From positions 10,168,001-10,232,000 of the forward strand of contig NC_046683.1 of assembly GCF_009870125.1 (NCBI RefSeq): DNA of 64,000 nucleotides, given 5' to 3'. Origin of the DNA: Drosophila pseudoobscura (lineage: Eukaryota; Arthropoda; Insecta; Diptera; Drosophilidae). The notes beneath the pieces are model-generated. The model did no database searches, was not told the DNA's origin, and saw only the letters and a program-made list of their open reading frames with translations. Each line of letters starts with the position of its first letter. Position 1 is the first letter of the stretch. Below are positions 1-11,390 of the stretch, piece by piece. Made by a program: the position numbers and the translations under genes.

Positions 1-642
1 CCTGATGGGAGGGATGCCACACTCTATATAGCTATGGGTTCCCGGTGTAACGGGAGGGGAAAGGTTGTTCCGGGGCTCCGGGGTTCTGGCAACTGCATTT
101 AGTTGTCGTTTGTGTGTTAGTTTGTTGCCTCGAATATCTGCTATCTATTACAGATTTATTTTGAAAAATTTATTAGCATATTTATTTACTTTTTGCCCTC
201 CCCGCCAACCCCCCCATAGACCCCTCTTGGCTCTTCGATATGCGTCTATTTGCACGTGTGTGCACGTGTGGGTTTATGTTTTGGTTATTTTTGGAATTAC
301 GCAATTTTTGGGCCATTGCTGCTCTGCCGCTGATAAGTTTTTGGCATTTGCATTGGCTAAATGATTACAAAAATGAAAAATGAATGAATGCCCAGACAGG
401 AGGAGCAGGAGTCCTTAAAGGTATTTTCGTATCTTTAAAGGGGAGTTTTTCCGGGAAAACTGAGGGAAAAACATGGGGAAAATACTACGGTTATAGAGAG
501 CCCAAAACTACGAGAGAGCACTCCTTGAAGTCCGTTGGAAAGCCGTCCGATGCCGGACTTCTGTTCCATTTCCGATTTGTTGGATGTATTTCCTTCACTG
601 GAGCTCGTGGCAATCAGAGGATAACCCAACCCCCTTCGCAGG
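1..642. other. noncoding, no gene seen
   Basis: I see no open reading frame with coding character, no RNA gene and no repeat array here. The longest open frames are short and lack recognisable domains or splice context. Confidence 0.5.
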
Positions 643-835
643 TGTTGCCACAGTGTTTGCTGTTTGTCAACGCACCACTCCGTCTATTGGGATGCTTCGC
701 CAGAGTCCCCGACTGACCTGAAGGTCTCTGCGGTTGCAACCCGAGAGCTGTGGCGCCTCTATTTGCAGAGCCGCCCCTCCGCGCCTCCGTGCGTGGCCTG
801 GCATGGAGTGGCGTGCAGAGGTGTACTCCTAAGCC
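643..835 (+). repeat. dispersed repeat, copy 1 (about 190 bp)
   Basis: This segment shares several blocks in the same order with 8185-8450. They include GTTTGTCAACGCACCAC, a block around CCCCGACTGACC followed by GGTCTCTGCGG, and an AGAGCCGCCCCTCC-type block followed by a GTGCGTGGC...GGCATGGAGTGG tract. Copy 1 is shorter in the middle than copy 2. Frames are not kept open in both copies, so this looks like a dispersed noncoding repeat or a conserved regulatory duplication rather than a gene. I do not recognise the family. Confidence 0.6.
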
Positions 836-3800
836 CAACAAACAGGCGAGGGATTGGTAGCCAAGACCATACCAAAGTCCAGTTCCGATTTGATTTTATT
901 CCCATTATGGATGTATCGAAGGAGGGTCTATTTAAACGCAGCCTCCGGACTGGTTATCCTACAGTTTTCAAGCCAAGCAATCACTAACGATGCCCTCTCC
1001 CTGCTCCGCCTTCATCCAGCCTCGAGGGTATTCCCATATATACTCTCGTATAGTACGCATATCTGAACAATGCCCAATCTAAACTTTACCTATTTCCACT
1101 CCCTGAAGAGTAGCACGAGGCAGAGGGGGCTGTGGGTTGGGTAATGCCGGAGAAAAGAGAAAAAATGTTGCACAACTTAAATTGCGGCAACTTTTTCCAC
1201 TTTAAACAAGGCAAACAAGGAATGGGGATGGAGCTGCTCGGGAGCTGTAGGGGATGATGGGAAGAACGCAAAAAAAGTGTGAAATTTTAAGTACTTGAAG
1301 TGCCGCTGGGGCAAAGTCACTACCCCGGCCACCGCCACTGCCACTGCCACTGCCACACAGTCAGAGCTACCGCTCCTCCTCCTGCTCTTGGCTCTTGGTT
1401 CTCATTCTCTTCCAGAGAACACACACACACACACACAGCTGTATAGACACAAGCCCCGCAGACAGACAGACAGACGGACAGAAAACAAGCAATACGTATT
1501 CATAACGCGTATACGCCATGTTGTTGTTGACAGCCATTTTGTAGATGATGCGCGCGCGCCCCCACTTAACAGAACAGAGAAACAACAGGAGACAGGGTGG
1601 AGGAGGAGGGAGGGCGGTGGGAGTGGCATCCCCCATACCCCTATAGCAATCTGCATCTGCCTGATATTTCTCACTGTCTCTGTTTCTGTTCTCTGGTCTC
1701 TGGGCACCACTCCACTCCACCAGCTCCACTTCATGCCACATCCCCATGCCCCGTGCCCCCACGCCCTTCTGGGCACCACTCTGCCTGTGCTACAAAATCA
1801 ACGAGGCGTTCGTTTATTTGAGCAGCGCCACCTTTGCGTGGCAAAAGCTCATTTCAGGCTGGACCTACTCCATCCTCCGACGTCCACCTACACCGCCACC
1901 TCCAGAGAGAGGCATGGGAAGGGCACGTAAATAAACACAGCTCAAGCGAAATATATTGACGATGTTGAAGCGGAAGAGCATCATCATAGCGGTAATCATG
2001 TTACCTCAATTCGAAATGAATTCATAACTGAATTTTCGCATTTTCCTCACACTCAGCCGCACACAAACCACCCAGTAACCCCCCACCCACCGAGCCAACG
2101 AGCCACCGAGTCAGCCATCCATCCATCCATCCATCCAAGCAGGGAATGTCACTGGCTAACCCCAAAAAAGCAACACAAACTGATGGCAAAAACCTGGGCT
2201 ACGGATGCGGAGGGGGTTGGGCGGATGACGGGGATGGGGATGGGGGGATGAGTTCTGATGGAGTTCCGAGATAGAACCGTTTCCAGGATGTCATGTTGAT
2301 GATGACGATGTGGCTGTGGCTGTGGAAGGGACTGAGTCTGAGACTCCTTCAACCGTTTGCCAGGGTTTCAGGGGCTCGTTCTCGCTGCTCAAATCATATT
2401 TTTAAAGCGGGCAAGCGCGAGGCGTAGCCGGGAAAAACAACAGCAACAAATATGAAATGAGTAGGAAAATGTATAGCCAAAAGCAAGACAAACATTAAAA
2501 TACACTTGAATTTTCAAGGAAATAGAGCACATATTTCTATGGAAAAAAGAGTCTTGGAAAAGGATTCATTGATTATTATCTGCTAAAATGGAATTACTAA
2601 AAATATAGGAGAGGAAAGAAAGAAAAAAATTCCAGTTATATGAATATTAATTGCTATAATTTTGGGGAATATTTCGGGGGATATATGAAGTATAGAACAC
2701 TTAAAGGTTAATGCGATATTTACGCTCTGAACAGATATATTTCTCTAATTTTCTAAGCATATCAATATCATACTTCTGCCTAGTATTCCAGCGATAATTG
2801 TGGTTCTTTTTTGTCTGAGTTGCGAGGACAATACTCAATCTTATTCGAAGTAATCCCCGTAGCGTCTCTACAAATGGCAAACGTAATCCCACAGCTGTGT
2901 GACCTTTTGAGGAGCTTCAGTGGAGAAAAAATGGAGAAAACTCGTTAACTGGCATTCCATTGCCGCTGCGCTGGATTGGCAGCCTCGTCCTCGCCCGCCT
3001 CCACTGGCTACTGGCGGACTCTGTCCGGGATTTGCAACTGCTGCTGTTGGGACATAACGTATACGTATAGGTGAACGTGTACGTGGTGTATCCGTGGTGA
3101 GGGTGCAACATGATGAGCGTCTGATGGGCAGATGGTGGCCTTCTATTTGCTACCGTTTCATGGCCTCGCTCTCGGTTCTCGGTTGTCGGTCCATCCCCCC
3201 CATCCCCCATCGTATAATGTATTTTGTCTCGTGTCTCCATCCGATCCCTGGCCTCCTTCTAGGCATGCATTTTATCTTGTTGTCGTCATCCTTGTTGCAA
3301 GCCCCCACCCCCCCTCCCCACTGCCCCCCATTATGGTCTTGGTCCTGGTGCCCTGTGTCCTGTGCCCCGTGCACAGGATGTTGCTCGTTAAATTTTCTTT
3401 ATGAAGTTAACTGTAAATGTCCCTACTCGTATATCCAAGCTCCTGCTGCTCCTCCTGCTGCTCCTGCACTTCAATTTCATTCCGCGCAAAAATAAAATGG
3501 CGATAGAGGGAGACAGTCAACGGGGAGAGAGGCAGAGGCAGAGGCAGAGGCAGCAGCAGCAGCTGGGAGTAAAAAAATTACCCTGTAATGCAATTTTTGC
3601 AGCTGCCTCGCAAATGTCGCGACCTCTTAAAGCTTTAAGGCAGATTCGGGCTCGGAGATGATTCGCCCCAGCAGCCCCTTTCAACTTTCACCAGAAAAAA
3701 AGGAAAGCAGCGGAAAAGTTCGGCGGAGCGGCCAGGGGTAGGGTAGTAGGAAGGGGAGGGGGCGCACTGCGTTTTACACGTGCCATGAATTTCCGTCAAT

Positions 3801-4614
3801 TTCCACCGACCGTCCGGAAAGCAAACGAAACAAAAACAACGAAATGCAAATATTTAAATTGCATTCGCGACAGTCGTGTGCCACACTGTGTCCCAGCCCC
3901 CCGTCCCCCCCTCAGTGGCACAACATGCACCTTAAATCATTCGTTCTACAAACAGATAAATTATGTTCTACAAGAAAATGCGCTCCACAAAAGAAAAAGA
4001 AAAAGAAAAGCGAAGTGAAATGGGGAATAGAAAGAAAGTCAGGGGCGTGGAATGGCGGTTGGGAATTGGGGGGTGGGAATGGGGGGAGATGGGGGGAAAA
4101 CCTACTCGAAAAAGTAGCTTTTGAAGTTGATTTCACTGTGGGCTCTGGCAACCCTAGGGAACCGCAGAACCGAAGCAGCAGCCGAAGCCGAACTAGTTCC
4201 CTCCCCGAGCCACAGACCATGGAGATGGAAGGCAGACAAAGAAGCTAACGAAATTTGCCAAGTGGAAAGCGGAGAACTCTCATTGAAGGAGCAATGAAAG
4301 GAGCACAAGTTGTGCGAGGAGCAGGAGCAGTAGCCAAAAGAGTCCGACGAGGAGAAGGAGTCGTTGGATGAACTAGAAGAAGTAGCACTGCCCGACGAAG
4401 AACTAGAAGGGTAGCCATGGAAAAATTGAATGAAAAAAGTAGACTATCATCAAAAAGAGGAACTAAACACGCAAACCGAATCATAAGATACACTTGCAGA
4501 ACCAATATTCGGATGTGTTTGTCGGAGGCTGGCTAGAGTTGTATGTAGGAGTGCTCCAAAGATGATTCACTATGTTTTTCCCCTCCGCTCACAATGGTGG
4601 TTGGGGATTAGGGG
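836..4614. other. noncoding, simple-repeat rich
   Basis: No gene is supported. Simple repeats seen: GCCACT hexamers at 1328-1356, (AC)n at 1419-1437, (GACA)n at 1461-1475 and (ATCC)n at 2115-2136. Positions 2450-2900 are markedly more AT-rich than the surroundings. All longer open frames here follow simple-repeat or purine/pyrimidine-biased tracts on both strands. Confidence 0.5.
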
Positions 4615-4775
4615 CTGCTAGACCGATCTCCAAGCGCTCTCAGCGGAGTCGTACCAGGCACAATAACTGGCTCTTAACAGAGAGCGGTAACAGGCAATTG
4701 GCTTAGAGAATCCAAGAATATTTACCATTTCTAAGCGAAATGAGTGTATTACTATACCCTTCGAGAGGGTATCAA
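4615..4775 (+). repeat. degenerate TAACAG-type repeat plus ATACCCT/AGGGTAT palindrome
   Basis: Positions 4670-4700 contain CTCTTAACAGAGAGCGGTAACAGGC, a relative of the 88-bp minisatellite unit at 14.0-14.7 kb. About 55 bp downstream is a short palindrome with arms ATACCCT and AGGGTAT (about 4754-4773). The same kind of pairing occurs at 13.97-14.0 kb, which suggests both belong to one dispersed element. Family not recognised. Confidence 0.45.
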
Positions 4776-5731
4776 CAACAAACATGGCGTAAGAAGAAAA
4801 ATGTTCACAAAGGCGTCTTAGCGAGGGCGTAGGAGGACGGTGAATGGGGGATGGGGGATGGAGGATGGGGGATGGAGGATGGGGAATGTTGAATGAGATG
4901 GGGATTCAGATGGTGAATCGGTGGCGGGCGGCACTGCAAGTTTGTGTAGGCGAACGATGTTAAATGGGACAAAGAAAGACGCACAGACAGCACACAGCCA
5001 GCCCCGCGCTGTGGAGTGGAAAACAGTTGGAGTCGAGGGATCGGGGAGCGGGGAACGGGAACGGTGAACGGGGGGTAGGAAGGAAGGAAGGAGCCTGGAC
5101 CCACAGACGGGTATGGGTATGGAATGGAGCCATGACACACTGCACAGTGGGATGAATCGAAGGAACAAGGAGAAAACTCCTTGACAAAAAAATCTGGTAT
5201 TTGAAGGTGTGTATTTTCCCTTTTTCCATTCGATTGTATCGAAATTTCTTGAGATTTACCCAAAAGATGGGCATAAAATTTGCATTTAATCTTTAGGCTG
5301 ATCCTTTAGGTTATCCGATTCCTAGTGGAATGAACCTAGTTCATAATCTCGTGAGTTTGAGTTAAATTCTTTTTGGTTAAGGCTCTTCCAATCTCTTCCA
5401 CTGTGTGGCAGTGTGGCGTGGCACGCTGTGTGGCACTGTCGAATGCTTATTCTCAATGAAGGCGCCAAAAGAGGAAAATACGAAAAACACACACACAAAA
5501 AGGAAAAACGAATCGAAAAACGGCAAAAGGAAATGAAGCAAGAAAAATTACAATTCCCCGACATGGATGGTTGTTGTTGTTGCTGTTGTTGTTGTTCTTG
5601 TTGCTGTATGTTGCACGGATGAGGATGGGTGGGGGACGATCTGGGATCTGGGATCTGAAGATGGAGATTGGTTCTGGGTTCTGGGTTCTGTGGGATGTTA
5701 AGGGGGGTTGGAATTGAGTTTTGGTGCGCAA

Positions 5732-5763
<32 letters not shown>

Positions 5764-6725
5764 ACGAGGACAAGGATGAACAAGTGGCGAATGGGCAGGA
5801 GTACAGTGGAGAGGGCGGGGGGCGGTGGGCGACGCCATTTTGTATGCAGGTGAATTGGCAACGCAGCTGCCTTTCCTATCTCTCTCTCTCTCTCTCGCTC
5901 TCTCTCGCACTCTGTGTGTCGGTGTGTATCTGTGCCTGCGTGTGTAATTTTTATCTGCCAACTTTTATCATTTTTTATTTTTATACACATTTCGTTTGCC
6001 TTTTACCCTGGGAGTGTGGCGGAGGGAGGCGGAGAGAGTGTGAGGAGGGGCGTCAAGGTAAACGACGAAGGAAATGAATGCTGTAAGAAAGGTGGCAGTG
6101 TGGAGAGGCACAACACACACACACACACAGACACATATGTTTTCTCCCGTGCGTGTGTGAAAAGAAAAATTGCGTTCAACTTTGAATGAGTTTTCCCCAC
6201 GCAAAAGCGAACGGAGCCCAGGAGGAGGAGCAGGAGCAGGAGGAGCAGTAGATTGAAGGACGCACTGCCTCTCAAGGCTACAGCAGCACTACTCCACCTC
6301 CATCCCCATCTTCTACCCCATCATTCCCCCTTCTCTTCTCTCATCTCCTCTCCGCATCTGATGGCAAACAAACAGCAACAAAAAAGTGGCATTGTCATCG
6401 TTTTTATTGTTGTTTTTCTACTGGAGAAAACTGGAGAGAGAAACACAATTACCTGTCGCTATCGGGGTGAAAAATACACACCCACACACATGATGTGTAC
6501 AAAACGGTCTGGCAACTCTGGCAAGCGTTTAATAGTCGCTTTAAGAGTTGCCGAACGAAAGAAGCCTGTGAAGGAAGGCCCTGCTTTCGAAGGACATCGA
6601 AGGGTATGCTGTTCCACGCACATTTCTGCTGCAAAATCCATTGAGTCTAGTCGAATAGTTCTGTCGAATACGATACCACCTTCTCCGGGAACATGGCCTC
6701 TCTTCCAGGGGCTCTGCTCAGGCCA
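4776..6725. other. noncoding, dense microsatellites
   Basis: No gene is supported. Tandem tracts include (TGT/TGC)n at 5570-5607, (ACG)n at 5731-5768, (TC)n at 5879-5907, (CA)n at 6112-6136 and GGAGCA-type purine repeats at 6210-6250. Open frames of 87-222 codons on both strands here are made almost entirely of translated repeats (Arg, Thr, Gln, Val or Ser runs) and change identity with frame. Confidence 0.55.
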
Positions 6726-6785
6726 GCAGCTGTAACAGAGCAACAGGCCTGTTACCGCCCGCTGTTAAGAGCCTGTTAATGCTCG
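6726..6785 (-). repeat. single degenerate TAACAG-type unit, inverted
   Basis: The segment contains TGTAACAGAGCAACAGGCC followed by TGTTACCGCCC and GCTGTTAAGAGCCTGTTAA. Read on the minus strand it resembles one unit of the 88-bp array at 14.0-14.7 kb (GGTAACAGGCTGTTAACC...GGTAACAGCGCTCTGTTGC). It is a dispersed solitary relative of that repeat. Confidence 0.5.
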
Positions 6786-8184
6786 TACGATCTACCATCG
6801 ACCTCTCCGTAACCACCCCCAGAAAGAAAATACATAATGAACTCATCGTTGGAGCACTCCTCCATACAACACTACCCAACCTGCTCCAATCACCCACCAA
6901 GAGACAAAGCCCCATCTCAGACTCCCCCCAAACAGAAAAGAATGCGCTCAATCGTGGGTTTAAACGTTTATTTACGATCTCTAGAGCAAAGCGTTACATT
7001 AGGAAGGTATTCTTTATGTCTATTATCTTCCCGGGCAATACGCTGTAATCATATTAGAATAAGCTGCAGTACAGTGGACTACCACCTCAGAAACTGTGCT
7101 TAAAGATGGAGGCACACCATATCTCCGATCTCATCTAGGAGATAAATCATTGCATACTATTCTGCAGCTTCCAAGCTATGCTGAATCGTGGAGGCTTGCC
7201 TCGCAACTCTCTGGAGATCCTCAGGATGTGGACTACGTGCTACACCACCCAGAGACTCCAACAACGTCCCAGGAAAACTGAGTAGTAGTAGTTAAACTGT
7301 AGTTCCTTCGGAAGCGTCTCTTCGGTGGAATGCAAGGGACGACCTCTTGGCTGCAGTGGGCCCGCTGCTTATAGATGGGCCTTGTGTGGCGGCACTCTTG
7401 AGCATTTTCTTCTGTCTAAGCGGAGAATGAAACTTTTCCAGTGAGAGTCTAAACTAATAAATGTCAGAAATAAAGTGCATGGCACTGAAGCGTTAGCAGC
7501 ACTGGTTGTTAGAGCTGACATGTCGCCATAAGAATCAGTGTTCCACACTTGCTACTCAAGCAAGCCAAAAGCCATTCCTTCCCTCGGGCGGCCACAGGTA
7601 GGAGGAGATGCCCGATGCCCCATGCCCGAATGTCTCCAAGGATCTGGGCTTCCACTTCATTTGTGGTCTAGCCCCCTCCCACGCCCCAGTCGCCTTCGGA
7701 CCACCTCTTCAGCTCTTTTTCTGTCGTCTCTCGAATCACTTTTGCAACTTTGCGCACACATAGAACCCACAGGGAGGAGAGGCAGGAAAGGGAAGAGTTT
7801 GCGAATTAATTTTTGGAAAATCGCCTGCGGTGGAGAAAATGGAAATTCTCTTTCCTCACCGCCGCCACACCTCAACACCAACACAGTCATCCTCCCATTC
7901 TTGATTTACTTAACCTTCAAACAGTGAACCCCCAGAATAATAGCAGCCTCCAATTCAGAGCCAGAACCAAAAGAGAGTTGGGCGAAAGAGTTGGTTCTTT
8001 GGGGCCGATATACATCCGAGTGATTATCAGATATTACAACTGATTTGCTTCTCGGTCTCGAGTACGAGCCAAGTAATGAATATTCCGCTCATCCGAAAGT
8101 GGAGGACTTAGTACAAGTAATAATGAACCATCGTCAAGAATCCAAAGAAGAATCCTAATTCGATGGAATCAGAGGACATCCCAT
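6786..8184. other. noncoding, no gene seen
   Basis: No coding exon, RNA gene or array could be supported. Short open frames near 7.1 and 7.5-7.9 kb show no domain, no splice context and no conserved-looking composition. Confidence 0.45.
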
Positions 8185-8450
8185 CCACAGTGTTTACTGT
8201 TTGTCAACGCACCACCCCGTCTATTGACCGTTGAGCTTTGAGCGGGACGCAACCACGTGTCGGGAGGCCTCTAATGGGTCCCCGACTGACCCAAGGGTCT
8301 CTGCGGGTGCATTTCGCAAGCTGTGACGGGTGGCAAAGGGCAAACGGCCTGCTGCTGAGCCTCTATGCGCAGAGTCGCCCCTCCGTGCGTGGCATGGCAT
8401 GGAATGGAGTGGAATGGAATGGAGTGGAAGTGCTCCTAGGGCCAAGTGAA
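8185..8450 (+). repeat. dispersed repeat, copy 2 (about 265 bp)
   Basis: This is homologous in ordered blocks to 643-835 (see copy 1). It differs by an internal extra stretch of about 60 bp between the GTCAACGCACCACCCCGTCTATTG and GTCCCCGACTGACCC blocks. It ends in a short GGAATGGAGT-type tandem tract at about 8400-8430. The open frame on the plus strand is not shared with copy 1. Confidence 0.6.
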
Positions 8451-11358
8451 GTGTGTTGCCACAGCAGCTGCAGTAAAGAACATCCCGGACTCGGGCATTC
8501 CATGGCAGTAAAAGCTTGACTCCTTAGCGCATCTCAATGACGATGATGATGCCCCAAAGATACGAGAACTTGTTACAACTATCTGTTCGACTTATTAGAT
8601 AGTACGAAACCAGATAGTTTCCATCAATCCATTGGGTTGTCGAAGGTCCTCCATCAAGAGACTTTCCATTTATTGTTGCGATTTGATTTTGTTGTTGGGA
8701 TAATTGGCTTATCAGAAATGTTTTATAGTCCTCGCCCTTGCCAGAGACCAATTGCCTCTGCCACTTGTCGTAGCCACTGGAACTTGCTCTGGCCGTGGCC
8801 CTGGCCCTGGCCCTAGAGTTTTCCGATTTCCAGCATCCCGCTTTCCGTTTTCCGTTTTCCCGCATTCCCTGCCTCCTTGGCCCGATTCCCGTTTGCCGTT
8901 TGCCGTTTCCGTTTCCCGTTCATCCCATTCATCGTTTCTGCGTTCATCGTCGCGTTATCCCCGGTTTCCGTCGCTCCGTTGACTTTGGCATTTGGCAATT
9001 GCATTTAGCGCCAAATCAAATCGTCTGATAATCACGTTACAAAAGCCAAATGCGCTGAAATTAAAGACAAGAACCCGTCCCGTCCCGTCGAGTGGCTGGC
9101 AACACGGCGGGAGGCAGGCAGAAGGCGTGCCATGGCGGTGGAGGTGGAGGTATTTGCAACAGTATTACAGTGCTGCGAATGCGAGGACATCGAGTCCGTC
9201 CTCGCGAGTTGTCGATGGCAGGCGGTTGACGGTGACGGTGACAGGTCAACCCTAAAACAGCTCAAAACACCAGTCACGACCACGAACCACGACTCTCGCG
9301 TATAATCGTATCCCTCATGGCCCTGGCTTTGGGCTTTGGGCATTGGGCTTTGGGTACTGGGTTTTGGGCCTGCTGTGATTTTCGGGCCAACCTCCCGCTG
9401 GGATCAGAGAGATGCGCCGCTAAAGTCGCATCCCAGCAGCAGCAGCAGCATCCTTCGCATCCTTCGGCTGTCGCCTGTCGCTTGGCTTTGACATGGTGGC
9501 TGGCCCCTTCCTTTACACAGTCCTCATACCAATCCTCATCCAGTCGAGAGTTACTGTAGTCCCCGCCATTCGCCAGTCGGCAGTCGGCAGTCCGTTGTTT
9601 GTTTTGCCGCACAGGGACATGTGCAACACTCCGGGGCATACATACTCCGACTCCGACTACGACTACGACTACGAGTTTATGTGTACATATGCCATTCACT
9701 TTTTCGAGTGTGTATTTCACGGCCCGTCGAGCCGAGTTCCCATTTCCCATTTCCCACTTTCCCATCCATCCACCACCCCACAAAAGTCCGCACAGCCAAC
9801 CTTGAGCCGCCTTCCCGCAGTCCACCCCTGAAAATGTGGATCTGTGAAAAAAGGGAACTATTTTGTTTGTATTTAGATTGCATTACTAAGCAAATTGCGG
9901 AAAAATTAGCGGCTGATTTGGGGATCATCTAATTACACACCAAGTGAAACCCAGAGAGAGAAAAGGGAGAGGGAGAGGGAGAGAGCAGACCAGATGCACG
10001 GTCCATGAGGCATGAGGACAGAGGGTGGACGATTGAAACAGAGACTATATATCACATTACTTTGATTCCGTTTTTGGTCTGCCACGGACCACGGGACTGT
10101 GACCAGAAACTGCCATATGTGCCCTTAAATGCATCTGTATCTTTTTTTCCTTTCTTCTTTCACCTCCTCAACCCTCCCCCCACCACCTCTTGTTCGCCCA
10201 GCGCACTGGAGTGGGATCTCATCTGATAAAGAAGATTCAATGAAACAACTTATAGCTCCTTCCGGATTCTTTGGAATTCACTTGGCACGAGACAAAAATT
10301 AGGTTGTATTCCTGGAGGAATAGATCACATCCTCATACCGGGAACTTGCAATATATCCCCGAAACCTCCATAATTTTTACTCCGCATTTTCCACCGTCGA
10401 TATTCAAAACAATTAATAGGTTGAAAAGATAATTATATAACCTTTTTGTAAGATTTTTGATAAGAACCGGTACAAGGGGTTTTCCTGAAGATATATTGAC
10501 CCAAAATCAAAACTTGTTAGTAAATCGTGTACCTTTTTATTGCAGAGAATATTATCTGTAATGGAGAGGATTCATATATCTCGTACACGCAGAGAAAACA
10601 CTTGGGAGAACACACTGTGATCCGTGTGTCGGGTTTTGGAGTTCCGAAACTTGTTGCATGATGCTGGGGTCCTTCAAAGCACTACTCGGGAATTGCGGGA
10701 AACTGTGGTGGAATGGTGGCGTCCTGTATGGCGACATCTTGGTCAACTCCAGTTACAGTTTGCTGCCCCATTCCCCATTGGATCATTGGTCTCCTCTTGA
10801 TGATATGTATGATCTCTGATGTATTTTTAGGGATACATGTGTAGTGAGGCCATCAGTAATTGCAACAGTGCAACGTTCATATCACGACAAGTGTGTGGCC
10901 CTTCAGTGAGAAGAGTTCTAGTTGAATATGCCACGAATTTAATGAGCTTCCTGCCGGCTTTGGGGCTGTGGTGCAGGGGTGCTGCTTCGATCTGAGAGCC
11001 CATGAGTGCAACTGTGATCCGATCCCAACGCTTGCTGCAATCGAAAACTCATCGTTGTGCCATTGAAAGTCATTTCAATTGATTGATCGCTTCGGCTTCA
11101 GCGTTTCAGCCGAAGAAGCATGGCCCAGAGGTGGGATCATGCAGCAGGGGGTGCCGTCATCAGAATCAGCATCATCGTTTTGGGCAACCGTTTTTCCTCC
11201 TTTCTGTCTTCTGCGTACGTATTTATCTTAACAGATGCTAACTGGCTGCCAACTGGGGCTCTCCTCGGCTTGGTTTGGTTTGGGTCTCAGTCTCCCAGGG
11301 GAGGTGTTACAGCAGCAACAGTAGTAGCAAGTAGCAAGTAGCAGCAACACCTTAATGC

Positions 11359-11390
<32 letters not shown>

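Noticed and set aside
5322..5990. 222-codon minus-strand frame
   Set aside because: Made of Val, Gln, Arg-Glu and His-rich runs from (ACG)n, (TGT)n and (TC)n tracts; equally long frames occur on the other strand.
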